In this document: positions 15,154 through 22,400 of the stretch, one piece after another
Position numbering within the stretch: position 1 is the stretch's first letter
How the letters are laid out: each line of letters begins with the position of its first letter
DNA from: a virus
Virus record (IMG/VR): IMGVR_UViG_3300022845_000382
Location: 1-23,306 of that record
DNA: 23,306 bases
Direction: 5' to 3' (one strand)
Translations under genes and position numbers: made by a program
Notes under the pieces: generated by a model
What the model saw: only the letters and a program-made list of their open reading frames with translations
Databases searched by the model: none
Told to the model about the DNA's origin: nothing

Positions 15154-16475
15154 GCGGGTACTCTTTCTTCTTGAATTTCATCAAACGAACGGTCATCACC
15201 ATCCAGCATTGCGGCTTTACCTGTAGCTTTTTGCCACCGCATCACGGCCACGTCTACATATGTCGGCCCGATCTCCATGGCATAAACTCGGCGTCCGGTG
15301 CTTTCACCGGCCATGATCTGCGATCCCGAACCAGAAAACGGCTCGTAGCACAGACCGCCAATCTCCACATGCTGGCGCATGGGGATGGCAAAACAATCAA
15401 GTGGTTTCGGCGTTGGGTGGTCCGGGCGTTCATCACCGCTGAGACCGTGAATATCCCAGACCGATGCCAGGAAATCAGCACCATCAATTTTTGGCGGCAT
15501 GTTGCCCTTAATCCAGCCCATCAGGCAGGGCTCATGTTTCCAGAGATACTTGGAACGGGTGAGCACACCCTTTTCCTTATTCCAGATAATTTGCTGATGC
15601 TGAAACGCGCCCAGCTCCGTCCAGACTTCTTCCAGCATGGCTTGGCGGCGCGATGCATGCCAGCAATACCAGGCTGCATTGAGCTCGATGGCTTCGGCAA
15701 TGGCAGCCTTGATAAATCCACGATATAGTTCGGGGCCTTGAGATGAATCATCCCAGGTCACACCATAGGTTTCAGACCAATCCTTGTTGCCGTCGGTCCC
15801 GCTTTTATCGCCCTTGGCCACCTTGCCTTTGCGCGCACTGTTTTGCGGATGGTTGGTGCCATCGTAATCGACTAAGTAAGGCGGGTCGGTAGCAAACAGG
15901 ACGGCGCGCTCGCCGTTCATCAGGCGTTTGACATCTTCCGCATTGGTGCTGTCGCCGCACAGCAGACGGTGATCACCGAGCAACCACAGATCGCCGATTT
16001 TGGAAACTGGTGTGACAGGAGGTTCTGGAACATCGCCATCACCTATGCCACCGGGTTCGCCCAAAGCATTCGCCAACATGGTCGCAACTTCGTTTTCATC
16101 AAACCCAAGCGGGCCTGCAAACTCATCATCCTTGAGCGCTTGTAGATCAATGACCAACTGATCCAGGTCCCATTCGGACTCTGCAGATTTATTGTCCAGC
16201 AGTCGTGCGGCCTTCACCTGTGCCGGGGTCAGATCGTCGCGCACGATGACCGGCACCGACGCAAGCCCGAGGCGCACAGCAGCCAAGCGCCGACCATGTC
16301 CCTTGATGATCACGCCATCGACATCAACCACAATGGGTTGGTCAAAACCGTACTCGGCGATAGATCCTGCAATCTTATCGATCTGATCATCCGGATGGGT
16401 TTTGGCGTTGTGGGCGTAGGGTGTCAGCTCCGCCGGATCCTTTTGGATCACGTCAGCCAGAAAAGTTTTAGACAT
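15150..16475 (-). CDS. ParB-N domain fused to a beta-class DNA methyltransferase (orphan)
   Basis: 441 residues. The N-terminal ParB/Srx-like domain (about 15-100) has KGHGRRLAAVRLG (GHGR at 59-62). The methyltransferase has motif IV DPPY at 197-200, a target region, HPTPKPLDCF at 353-362 and motif I FSGSGSQIMAG from 380. That order (IV before I) is the beta class, which modifies the exocyclic amino group of adenine or cytosine. No restriction endonuclease is next to it, so it is an orphan phage methylase, perhaps protecting phage DNA from host restriction or timing replication/packaging. ParB-MTase fusions are common in tailed phages. The start lacks a strong ribosome site (GGGA at about 11 bases). 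Confidence 0.93.
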   Translation of the reverse strand: MSKTFLADVIQKDPAELTPYAHNAKTHPDDQIDKIAGSIAEYGFDQPIVVDVDGVIIKGHGRRLAAVRLGLASVPVIVRDDLTPAQVKAARLLDNKSAESEWDLDQLVIDLQALKDDEFAGPLGFDENEVATMLANALGEPGGIGDGDVPEPPVTPVSKIGDLWLLGDHRLLCGDSTNAEDVKRLMNGERAVLFATDPPYLVDYDGTNHPQNSARKGKVAKGDKSGTDGNKDWSETYGVTWDDSSQGPELYRGFIKAAIAEAIELNAAWYCWHASRRQAMLEEVWTELGAFQHQQIIWNKEKGVLTRSKYLWKHEPCLMGWIKGNMPPKIDGADFLASVWDIHGLSGDERPDHPTPKPLDCFAIPMRQHVEIGGLCYEPFSGSGSQIMAGESTGRRVYAMEIGPTYVDVAVMRWQKATGKAAMLDGDDRSFDEIQEERVPA

Positions 16476-16648
16476 GCATGTTTGTTTCCCAAAAATTTAG
16501 GGGCGTTTCCGTTTTGGCACGGAGGGTCATTTCCGTTTGCGGGCAAACGTGCCGGTTGGCAAAACACCAGTGTTTGCAGGCCTTGCGGGCCGCAATTCGA
16601 TATCCTCAAACGGAAACGGAAATGGCTTTTTTATTTTTCGTCACTAGG
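16476..16648. promoter_or_regulatory. Structured upstream region with four TTTCCGTTT boxes
   Basis: No convincing gene here. Four copies of TTTCCGTTT occur: direct at 16506-16514 and 16530-16538, inverted and overlapping at 16608-16616 and 16614-16622. Between them are a GGCACG/CGTGCC pair (16516-16521 and 16548-16553), a hairpin GCAAAACAC...GTGTTTGC, and TTGCGG-G-CCGCAA. Such a set upstream of the methyltransferase start (16475) suggests operators for a repressor or a folded leader RNA. Which it is cannot be told from sequence alone. Promoter boxes of standard form were not found. Confidence 0.5.
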
Positions 16649-16675
16649 AAAATGCCGGGCAAAGCCCGCCAGCAT
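16649..16675 (-). terminator. Rho-independent terminator after the SNase-like gene
   Basis: On the minus strand, 27 bases after the nuclease stop, arms GCGGGC and GCCCGGC form a stem with a TTT loop, extended by ATGC/GCAT pairs with a TGG bulge and ended by TTTT. This should stop transcription of the nuclease before the methyltransferase operon. Confidence 0.55.
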
Positions 16676-16701
16676 AGGAAATCCGCCAGGAAGGAACCAT
16701 T

Positions 16702-17400
16702 TTATTGCTGTGACCGCCGCCAGCCAGCAACTTTAGCCTCTTCCTCAGAGCAGAACCAACGTTCGCCCTTTGACTCGTCAATGCGTGTTTGTTCGTAATG
16801 ACGCTCGCCGGGCACATGAAATATCTTGGAGCCATTGCGGCTGACATTGCCTTTGATCTCGCACCCACCAGAAGCCTGATCTGTTGAGGTGGTTCGGTCC
16901 GTGGCGGCGAGCCTTGCACCCTTGCGCCAGTCCCAAGGGGCGATGAATGAGCCCGCCCAAAGTCCGCGATTGTTGCTTTTGGCTTCGGCTTCCTCGCCAA
17001 CAAACTCGTTGGAGTAGCGACGATAAGCCAGCGCCCATCCTTGACTGACGAGGGATGCGTTGAGGTTTGTCTGATCTACGAAGCAAACGGCAATCACACG
17101 ACCATAGCGATCCTGATCCGTACCCTCGCACCGCACATCAGTGGAGCCTATCAGCTCACTCAGAGCGACCGTAGCCTTCTGCCCACATCGATAGGTTTTG
17201 CCATTTGTCTGACAGCTTTGTTTGCTCTCAGGCGCATCGATGCCGTGCATACGGATCTTGGTGCCAGTGATTTCAAGGGTGTCACCATCCACGACCCTGG
17301 CCGGACCAACAACGTCAGCCTTGGCTGTGATCGGCACAATAGCAACGGCGATAGCCGCAAGTGCAATCAGCAGAAATGACCGGATAGATCCAAACGACAT
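16702..17400 (-). CDS. Secreted SNase-like (thermonuclease-family) nuclease
   Basis: 232 residues from ATG at 17400; a TTG at 17439 is rejected because the ATG gives a clean signal peptide (MSFGSIRSFLLIALAAIAVA with AKA-D cleavage after about residue 28). The SNase core follows: ARVVDGDTLEI (33-43), RMHGIDAPESKQSC (50-63, with Arg50, Asp55 and Glu58), DRYGRVIAVCF with the second catalytic-type Arg, and NASLVSQGWALAYRRYS. The C-terminal domain GCEIKGNVSRNGSKIFHVPG ending in GERWFCSEEEAKVAGWRRS is the add-on often attached to bacterial SNases. It likely acts in the periplasm or outside and degrades nucleic acid. It appears to be a self-contained accessory gene flanked by terminators on both sides. 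Confidence 0.88.
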   Translation of the reverse strand: MSFGSIRSFLLIALAAIAVAIVPITAKADVVGPARVVDGDTLEITGTKIRMHGIDAPESKQSCQTNGKTYRCGQKATVALSELIGSTDVRCEGTDQDRYGRVIAVCFVDQTNLNASLVSQGWALAYRRYSNEFVGEEAEAKSNNRGLWAGSFIAPWDWRKGARLAATDRTTSTDQASGGCEIKGNVSRNGSKIFHVPGERHYEQTRIDESKGERWFCSEEEAKVAGWRRSQQ

Positions 17401-17530
17401 GATCTCAACAACTTTCAAACAACAGGTAATTTGACCCAAGAAAAATGGTTTCTATGTTGCCACCGTGTCCGTGCCAAACTCTCCTGAGAATAGTCAAAAA
17501 CATAGCCCATTTGCCCTTTTCTGTCCGCGC
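17401..17530. other. Leader and spacer upstream of the nuclease gene
   Basis: No gene seen. The nuclease must be transcribed from here because a terminator-like hairpin lies just upstream (17531-17556). Candidate boxes are weak: TTTGGC, 16 bases, CATAGA on the minus strand. The ribosome site before ATG 17400 is also poor (GTTGAGATC). Confidence 0.3.
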
Positions 17531-17556
17531 GAAAAGTGTTCACCGAACACCTTTTT
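17531..17556 (-). terminator. Hairpin terminator at the end of the replication operon
   Basis: Perfect stem GTGTTC (17536-17541) and GAACAC (17545-17550) with a 3-base loop, flanked by AAAA on one side and CTTTTT on the other, so it can work on both strands. It begins 9 bases past the DUF6362 stop codon, the right place to end the early operon. Confidence 0.6.
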
Positions 17557-17565
17557 ATACACTAC

Positions 17566-18009
17566 TCACGACTTCGCCGATTGGACCATCGCAATCACGT
17601 CTCGCCGCGAACGATTACTTGGCAGCCTATGACCGTTAAGCCTCCAGGCAATCACGCAATGGCCAAAAAGATAGCGTTGATGGACGGCTGAGCGCTGCAA
17701 TCCGACCTTTCCGCAGATAATTTTCCACCGTTTGCCTGCAGCCCTAAACCAACAGATCTTCGCCACATCAGGATCTAACCACTGCAGCCACTGCATGGTC
17801 TCATCCATTCGGTCAATGGAGCCCGGCGAGGGCCAAGGCCTGCGCAAAACCGGATCATGCCAACCAAAGGATTCATTGAGATCATGGACCACATCAGGCC
17901 ATGCTGAGAAATACCCCTGTACCTTTTCTTCAGGCAGTCGCTTCAATACGGCTGCAGCCTCAACCAATCGTTCTTCCACCAGAGTTGGCGTCCAGTGATT
18001 ATTGCCCAT
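17566..18009 (-). CDS. DUF6362 family protein, possible HTH regulator
   Basis: 147 residues from ATG at 18009, chosen for its AAGGA (9 bases upstream). The N-terminal motif HWTPTLVEERLVEAAAVLKRLP, followed by GYFSAWPDVVHDLNESFGWHDPVLR, and PSPGSIDRMDETMQWLQWLDPDVAKICWFRAAGKRWKII, are typical of DUF6362 proteins of alphaproteobacterial prophages. The C-terminal half (RWKIICGKVGLQRSAVHQRYLFGHCVIAW, about 94-122) looks like a sigma-region-4-type helix-turn-helix, so a role as transcription regulator is possible but unproven. It is the last gene of the early operon and overlaps the small upstream gene by 11 bases. Confidence 0.85.
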   Translation of the reverse strand: MGNNHWTPTLVEERLVEAAAVLKRLPEEKVQGYFSAWPDVVHDLNESFGWHDPVLRRPWPSPGSIDRMDETMQWLQWLDPDVAKICWFRAAGKRWKIICGKVGLQRSAVHQRYLFGHCVIAWRLNGHRLPSNRSRRDVIAMVQSAKS

Positions 18010-18193
18010 GATTATCTTCCTTTCGCTTGCCGTAGAGCTTTTCACCCACTTGGCGGATTAATTCTTTTTCAGGCCAGGTCAGCCGATCATCCTCAACCGA
18101 CACGGCCAGCATTCCTTGTTCCTGCCAGCCATCATGTTTGACCTGATCGGCGTCTCGACGTGTGCCGCCGTAACCGCGTGGATGCCATTTCAT
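17999..18193 (-). CDS. Small conserved phage protein of unknown function
   Basis: 64 residues: MKWHPRGYGGTRRDADQVKH, a middle GWQEQGMLAVSVEDDRLTWPE, and a basic helix LIRQVGEKLYGKRKED. I recognise this as a recurring companion of RuvC-like and DUF6362 genes in alphaproteobacterial prophages, but its function is not known to me. The ATG overlaps the RuvC-like stop (18193-18190), and its end overlaps the DUF6362 start, so the three are likely translated as a coupled set. Confidence 0.78.
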   Translation of the reverse strand: MKWHPRGYGGTRRDADQVKHDGWQEQGMLAVSVEDDRLTWPEKELIRQVGEKLYGKRKEDNHGQ

Positions 18194-18708
18194 GACGCAC
18201 CTCCCATGCGGTGATCCTGTGCCCAGCCCAGCAGAGCCAAAGCATCGGCCTCGTTGTCGTCCGTTGGATTAAACCCACGGGCACACATGGCAGCGATCAT
18301 GGCGTCCTTGTTGGCGTTGCCCTTGCCAGTGGCATGACGCTTGATGGTGCCGACGGGGACTGCCTCATAGGGGATTTGATGGTGTTCGCACCAAGCCGTG
18401 ACATGGGCCAGAAAACCGCCGTAAGCGTGGGCAGCATCAACACCGGCATGACGCCGGACCTCTTCGACGAACACAGCATCTAAGCCACCGGCCATTTGCT
18501 TGATCTCGGTCAGCCATTGCTTGAACCGCAAGAAGCGCATGCCGCCACCTTGCCATCGGTCGTTTTTAAATTCGGTGGTTCCACTGGTGATGGACTGGTC
18601 TTGGCCATGCAGTGCCCACCCGGTCTTGGTGCCGAGGTCGAGAGCGAGCACCTTGATGCACCCGCCATCTGAATGTGTTGGAGTTTTGGTCAAAGAATTT
18701 TCAGGCAT
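18190..18708 (-). CDS. RuvC-like Holliday junction resolvase
   Basis: 172 residues from ATG at 18708 with GGAG 9 bases upstream; the longer open frame to 19164 runs through the repeat region and is not credible. RNase H-fold acidic residues: Asp24 in KVLALDLGTKTGWAL, Glu in DAVFVEEVRRHAG (about 77), and the pair in TDDNEADALALLGWA near 155. GTIKRHATGKGNANKD is the conserved basic loop of phage/bacterial RuvC-type nucleases. It resolves branched DNA made during phage recombination or before packaging. It follows the primase-helicase but is separated by a repeat-rich spacer. Confidence 0.9.
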   Translation of the reverse strand: MPENSLTKTPTHSDGGCIKVLALDLGTKTGWALHGQDQSITSGTTEFKNDRWQGGGMRFLRFKQWLTEIKQMAGGLDAVFVEEVRRHAGVDAAHAYGGFLAHVTAWCEHHQIPYEAVPVGTIKRHATGKGNANKDAMIAAMCARGFNPTDDNEADALALLGWAQDHRMGGAS

Positions 18709-18780
18709 GATGATCTCCGTGTCTGATGAACAATGTGGTGGGGTGGGATTGGGCCGATGGATTCTGACAGCCATGGCAAA

Positions 18781-18833
18781 GAGGGTTCGCCAAGCGTCAG
18801 CGCTGGCGTAGCCCTCTCCCCCTGTAAGGGGGA
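18781..18833. repeat. REP-like double hairpin
   Basis: First stem: GAGGG 18781-18785 with CCCTC 18812-18816, CGCCA 18788-18792 with TGGCG 18804-18808, GCG 18794-18796 with CGC 18801-18803. Second stem: TCCCCC 18817-18822 with GGGGGA 18828-18833. The sequence style is that of a dispersed chromosomal repeat, so it may have arrived in the prophage from the host genome. Confidence 0.55.
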
Positions 18834-18910
18834 GGTATTCACTTGGATTCTGGAATTGGCTCTGAACACCGCAGAAAACATGGTTTTTTGTCCAGAATCC
18901 AGAATCCAAA

Positions 18911-18934
18911 TCCAGAATCCAGCTGGATTCTGGA
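18911..18934. repeat. Perfect 24-bp palindrome
   Basis: Twelve bases TCCAGAATCCAG are followed at once by their exact reverse complement, centred between 18922 and 18923. It could extrude as a cruciform or serve as a dimer binding site. It is built from two CCAGAAT heptamers facing each other. Confidence 0.9.
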
Positions 18935-18977
18935 ATGGGCCTTAACCCGTTGATTTTGTTGGAAACGAGTGTCCAGG

Positions 18978-19009
18978 CAGAATCCAGAATTTTTGGATTC
19001 TGGATTCTG
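18978..19009. repeat. 13-bp perfect inverted repeat with 6-base loop
   Basis: CAGAATCCAGAAT (18978-18990) pairs with ATTCTGGATTCTG (18997-19009) around TTTTGG. It begins 18 bases after the primase-helicase stop on the minus strand, so as RNA it would be a strong 3' hairpin, but it has no U-run to act as an intrinsic terminator. Confidence 0.85.
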
Positions 19010-19027
19010 GATTGATGATTTTGGAGC

Positions 19028-21232
19028 CTATTCATCGGCCAGCTCCTCATCGTGATAGACCCAAACATTCGGGCTTTCGACTTCGAGAACGGCCCCCGAT
19101 TGACGACATTTGTAATGGGTTGGAAGCAAGGGGTGAGTGACCTGAGAGACCTCTCCAGTGTCATCGTCTACGACATCGAGTGCCGCACCCAACTGCATGT
19201 CTTCCACGCAGAGATAACCGTACCGGGACCGGGACAGGGGTGGCAGGTCATGATCTTCCGGATTGCGAAAGAACTTGATGTAGCCCTTCGTTGAAAGAAC
19301 ACTGATGCGCTCGATAATGGTGCTTCGACCACCAAGCCCTGCGGTGTTCTCAAACGTCTCGGCAAATTGCGTCGACGTGTAAACACGTTCAGAGCGCGCT
19401 TCTTCAAACAACATCTGCAAGATGACATCGCGTTTGCGCAGGCGCTCGGCATCAAGCCTTTCGCCGTATTCCTGACGAACCAGACGCTCCGATGACGGAT
19501 CAATTTCAATCCACTGGCCGTCATGCTTATCAACAATCTTTGCCGCTAACGCAGGGCCATTACGAAGCTCGGTGATCAGGCGGCGTTCCGGCTGCGCCTC
19601 ATCCGGGCGAAACAAAATCATGCCTGAGCTGTAATAGCCTCTGAGCGACCCTGCCCCGGAGAGTGCCTGGAACGGATCTTCGTCGACCTGCTTCTTGGAA
19701 AGCTTCTTGGTGTGGTGAACAAGAACAATGCCAGCGTCAGGATCGACGTTGTCGCGCAGTTGCTCGACACGGTCCCGCAGGAAGAACAACATGGCGTTGT
19801 TGTCGTTCTCACTGGCCCCGGCCTCTCCACCGTCAAAGACATTGCGGATGGGATCTATGACGATGATATCGAGCCCGTCGGGGAAGTGTTTTGTGATGAG
19901 GGCAGTGACGGTGGCGATGCCTGCTTCGTTCAAGATCAGCTTAAGCTGTGGCGTGATCACCAGATTGTCATGCGCGTCCGTTATAACCTCGGGCGGCAGG
20001 TTGATCTGGCGAATGCGCTCACGCAGATAATGGTATTGGATTTCTGCCTGCAGATAGAAAATCCGCAATGGACGTGGCGGGATGAAGGAAAGAAACGTAA
20101 CGCCTGCCGCCATATGAACGAGCCAGCTAAGCAAGAAGTCGCTTTTGCCCACCTTTGGCGCGCCGCCAAACACCAGCATTCCCGATGGCGTTAAAACACG
20201 CGGTGCAATGATGTCTTCTGGCATGGGTGATGTATCTCGAAGCATATGCCCGAGACTGAAGGCTTTGGCTGGGTTCTGTGGAACGACAACTACCTGGCGT
20301 TCGGCATCAACAATGAATGCCGCGACGTCCATACCGTCGGTAATGGCATCCGCAGCGTCCCATTTGTCCGGTTTGTCTTCCGGCGGCATGAGAATGGCGA
20401 CGGAGTTAGCCCCGGCACCCAACACTGCCTTTGCCGCAGCTTCGGCGTACTGCCATCCGGCGGCGTCCTTGTCGGGCCAAATCACCACGCGCTTGGCAGC
20501 AAGCGGCGACCAGTTAGTTTTCTCGACCGGAGCACTGGCACCGTTCATGGCCGTGGTGGCACAGACACCTTGCCCAATAAGAGCCTCGGCGGCCTTTTCA
20601 CCCTCGACCAGGATGACTTCAACCGCTGACCTCATGGCGGGTTGGTTATAGAGAGGGCGCGGGTTGGGAGCCTTCATCTTGCGCGAAAGCACGTCCCAGG
20701 GCCGAAACTCTTTTCCGCTGGGCGGATCGTAGCGGTAGACACAGGCCAGCAAACGGCCTTCACCGTCATGGTAGTCCCACTTGGCGGTGACTGGGCCCAG
20801 TTCATCAACGGGAGCGGTTATCTCAGATTGAACGTGAGTGCTTTCTTGTCTTGGCTCGCCCAGCCATTGCCGGATGTCATCGAGCAGTGCCGGAAAAGCT
20901 GAGCGGGATTCCCGACCCGTCGCCGCCGCCCACAGGCTGATGATGTCGCCACCTTCCTTGGTGGCGAAGTCATGCCACATTCCGGCTTTACTGCCGGTCA
21001 GCTCAACCGTCAGGCTTTCGCCCTTGTTGCCCTGAACATCGCCGACCAGAAACTTGCCATGGCGAAACACACCGGCAGGAAACAGATAGGACAGAACTCC
21101 ACGCAGGTTGCCAAGCAGACGCGACTTGAGATCGTCAACACTCAGTTCTGATTGCCGATCATCATCCTGTCTTTGCGGGGCTGCTGAATTGAAGTCACGC
21201 CAGAGGTCGAGCTTTACCACGTCACCGCTCAT
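19028..21232 (-). CDS. TOPRIM primase fused to RepA-like replicative helicase
   Basis: 734 residues from ATG at 21232 (ATGA overlap with the upstream stop); an in-frame start at 21262 is less likely. The N-terminal CHC2-like fold lacks obvious zinc cysteines: GMWHDFATKEGGDIISLWAAATG (about 84-106). TOPRIM: VEGEKAAEAL at 209-218 and VVIWPDKDAAG at 249-259. C-terminal RecA-like ATPase: Walker A variant GGAPKVGKSD at 356-365, Walker B DIIVIDPIRN at 455-464, and VLVHHTKK at 503-510, which is typical of RepA/AAA_25 helicases. It should prime and unwind phage DNA at the fork. It lies between the PD-(D/E)XK exonuclease and the RuvC-like gene. Confidence 0.92.
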   Translation of the reverse strand: MSGDVVKLDLWRDFNSAAPQRQDDDRQSELSVDDLKSRLLGNLRGVLSYLFPAGVFRHGKFLVGDVQGNKGESLTVELTGSKAGMWHDFATKEGGDIISLWAAATGRESRSAFPALLDDIRQWLGEPRQESTHVQSEITAPVDELGPVTAKWDYHDGEGRLLACVYRYDPPSGKEFRPWDVLSRKMKAPNPRPLYNQPAMRSAVEVILVEGEKAAEALIGQGVCATTAMNGASAPVEKTNWSPLAAKRVVIWPDKDAAGWQYAEAAAKAVLGAGANSVAILMPPEDKPDKWDAADAITDGMDVAAFIVDAERQVVVVPQNPAKAFSLGHMLRDTSPMPEDIIAPRVLTPSGMLVFGGAPKVGKSDFLLSWLVHMAAGVTFLSFIPPRPLRIFYLQAEIQYHYLRERIRQINLPPEVITDAHDNLVITPQLKLILNEAGIATVTALITKHFPDGLDIIVIDPIRNVFDGGEAGASENDNNAMLFFLRDRVEQLRDNVDPDAGIVLVHHTKKLSKKQVDEDPFQALSGAGSLRGYYSSGMILFRPDEAQPERRLITELRNGPALAAKIVDKHDGQWIEIDPSSERLVRQEYGERLDAERLRKRDVILQMLFEEARSERVYTSTQFAETFENTAGLGGRSTIIERISVLSTKGYIKFFRNPEDHDLPPLSRSRYGYLCVEDMQLGAALDVVDDDTGEVSQVTHPLLPTHYKCRQSGAVLEVESPNVWVYHDEELADE

Positions 21233-21990
21233 GCACCCGTTCTCCAGCACCGATCTGACCAATCACAGAATTTGCACTCGAAGAAATCAGCAGATTGAGC
21301 AATGCGTGGAAGCAGCTCACCGGCTTCGGTCGCCTGAATGATGCGCACACCCTTGTCGCTCATCTTCTGGGCCATACCGCCATCAAACGGGACCTGCTCG
21401 TGATAAATTTCTGAGGTGTCTTTATTGATCGCCGTAAACAGGGCCGGATTCTGAGAAATGCCCGGTACCGTCGCTTCCATGTAAGCCTGGTAGACGGCGA
21501 CCTGAGCGGCATAAACCGGCTTGGAAGCAGCCAACCCTTTCTTCACCGTATCCTTCCAGGATTTGGCGTTCATGGATTTGCATTCCCAGAGAGCGGGAAA
21601 GCCGGTCAGAACGGGACCGCCATTGACGATGCCGTCCACATGGCCGCGAATACGTCCGTCCGCCACTGAGAAGCCGAACTGCTCACCCCCGGGCTTGTTG
21701 CCTTTGGTGGTGTAAAGATCAAACCCGGCCATATGCAGCCAGCGGATGGCCATGTCTTCAAACAGGTGACCGGCAGCAAATATGCGCAGGGTCTGGCCTT
21801 TAAAATCCCGCCCATCGTCTTTTGGGGCCTGAGCATACTCAAATTGCAGGGCGCGCTCGCAGGCGACACCAAGGCGCGATCCACCCAGATATTTACGGGA
21901 GGACTGGGCCTGGTTTTCCGCCACAAGAGCTTCGTCGATATAGACGTTTATTTGGTCGGCAAAGTTGGCCGAAGAATTGTAATCAAGCAT
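21229..21990 (-). CDS. PD-(D/E)XK exonuclease with Cas4/AddB-like cysteine set
   Basis: 253 residues. Catalytic core: RGHVDGIV with Asp119, then ALWECKSMN with Glu136 and Lys138, then QVAVYQAYM with Gln163 and Tyr167 of the RecB-nuclease motif III. An upstream AGHLFEDMAIRWL (73-85) supports the RecB-type fold. Four cysteines, Cys44 (GVACERAL) with Cys239, Cys242 and Cys248 (ECKFCDWSDRCW), are placed as in Cas4 and AddB nucleases that hold a [4Fe-4S] cluster around the fold. It probably resects phage DNA ends for recombination, but I see no annealase next to it in this window. The ATG overlaps the DUF6511 stop by one base (TGATG). Confidence 0.9.
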   Translation of the reverse strand: MLDYNSSANFADQINVYIDEALVAENQAQSSRKYLGGSRLGVACERALQFEYAQAPKDDGRDFKGQTLRIFAAGHLFEDMAIRWLHMAGFDLYTTKGNKPGGEQFGFSVADGRIRGHVDGIVNGGPVLTGFPALWECKSMNAKSWKDTVKKGLAASKPVYAAQVAVYQAYMEATVPGISQNPALFTAINKDTSEIYHEQVPFDGGMAQKMSDKGVRIIQATEAGELLPRIAQSADFFECKFCDWSDRCWRTGA

Positions 21991-22397
21991 CAGAATGGGA
22001 TCTCCGTGTCATCGGCCTTGGCCGTTGCCAACATGGCGTCCTGGAAGCCACCAACGGCAACTTCAATGAGGGTGAGGACCTGGGCTTCAGACAGGTCAAT
22101 CAAGCGGGTCTGCCAGCCGATCTCTTCCATGATTTCCGCTGCCATTTTCATGGCGTAGCGAATGGCGGCTTGTTCTTGCTCGGTCAGGTCAACCATGCCC
22201 AAGCCCTCCTTCGCCAATCGAGACCAGTAACCCTGGCAAGCCATGGAACAAAACCAACGCATAGACCGAGGTCGTTTCGATGAGCGGCGGTCGAACCAGC
22301 CAAAACCACGAGTTGGTCGCCGACAGACGGCACAGAGATGTCCACGCGGATGCCAGAGGCGCAGGCGATGGGCTGCATTTTCGGGTGAATGCGCCAT
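21990..22397 (-). CDS. DUF6511 zinc-binding phage protein
   Basis: 135 residues. The N-terminal region has a treble-clef-like cysteine set: C22-x2-C25 (GHLCAVCRRPTRGFGW) and C50-x3-C54 (MRWFCSMACQGYWSRL), which would bind one zinc. The rest is helical: LTEQEQAAIRYAMKMAAEIMEEIGWQTRL then LSEAQVLTLIEVAVGGFQDAM. This is the pattern of DUF6511 proteins in alphaproteobacterial phages. The function is unknown; position beside the exonuclease and primase suggests a DNA-replication accessory or nucleic-acid-binding role. It follows the broken gene at 22401 by 3 bases. Confidence 0.82.
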   Translation of the reverse strand: MAHSPENAAHRLRLWHPRGHLCAVCRRPTRGFGWFDRRSSKRPRSMRWFCSMACQGYWSRLAKEGLGMVDLTEQEQAAIRYAMKMAAEIMEEIGWQTRLIDLSEAQVLTLIEVAVGGFQDAMLATAKADDTEIPF

Positions 22398-22400
22398 GGG

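Larger units (their letters stand above)
18709..19027. repeat. 319-bp gene-free spacer with REP-like hairpins and CCAGAAT palindromes
   Basis: No gene here. Two parts. (a) 18781-18833: a double hairpin, GAGGG..CGCCA.GCG paired with CGC TGGCG..CCCTC, then TCCCCC/GGGGGA around TGTAA; this resembles REP elements of alphaproteobacterial chromosomes. (b) 18847-19010: the heptamer CCAGAAT occurs four times forward (18892, 18899, 18912, 18984) and four times inverted as ATTCTGG (18847, 18927, 18997, 19004), often in tandem. Confidence 0.8.

Noticed and set aside
15117-15728. Plus-strand open frame of 203 codons antisense to the methyltransferase
   Set aside because: Shadow frame; methyltransferase motifs HPTPKP and FSGSGS lie on the minus strand in the same stretch.
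16478-16798. Plus-strand frame of 106 codons across the structured region upstream of the methyltransferase
   Set aside because: No ribosome site, no recognisable domain, and it runs antisense into the nuclease gene; inverted repeats explain the region better.
18847-19010. CRISPR array in the CCAGAAT repeat region
   Set aside because: Repeats are only 7 bp, occur in both orientations and partly in direct contact, without regular unique spacers.
18709-19164. N-terminal extension of the RuvC-like gene to 19164
   Set aside because: It would translate the CCAGAAT repeats and overlap the primase gene; ATG 18708 has GGAG at good spacing and gives the normal family N-terminus.
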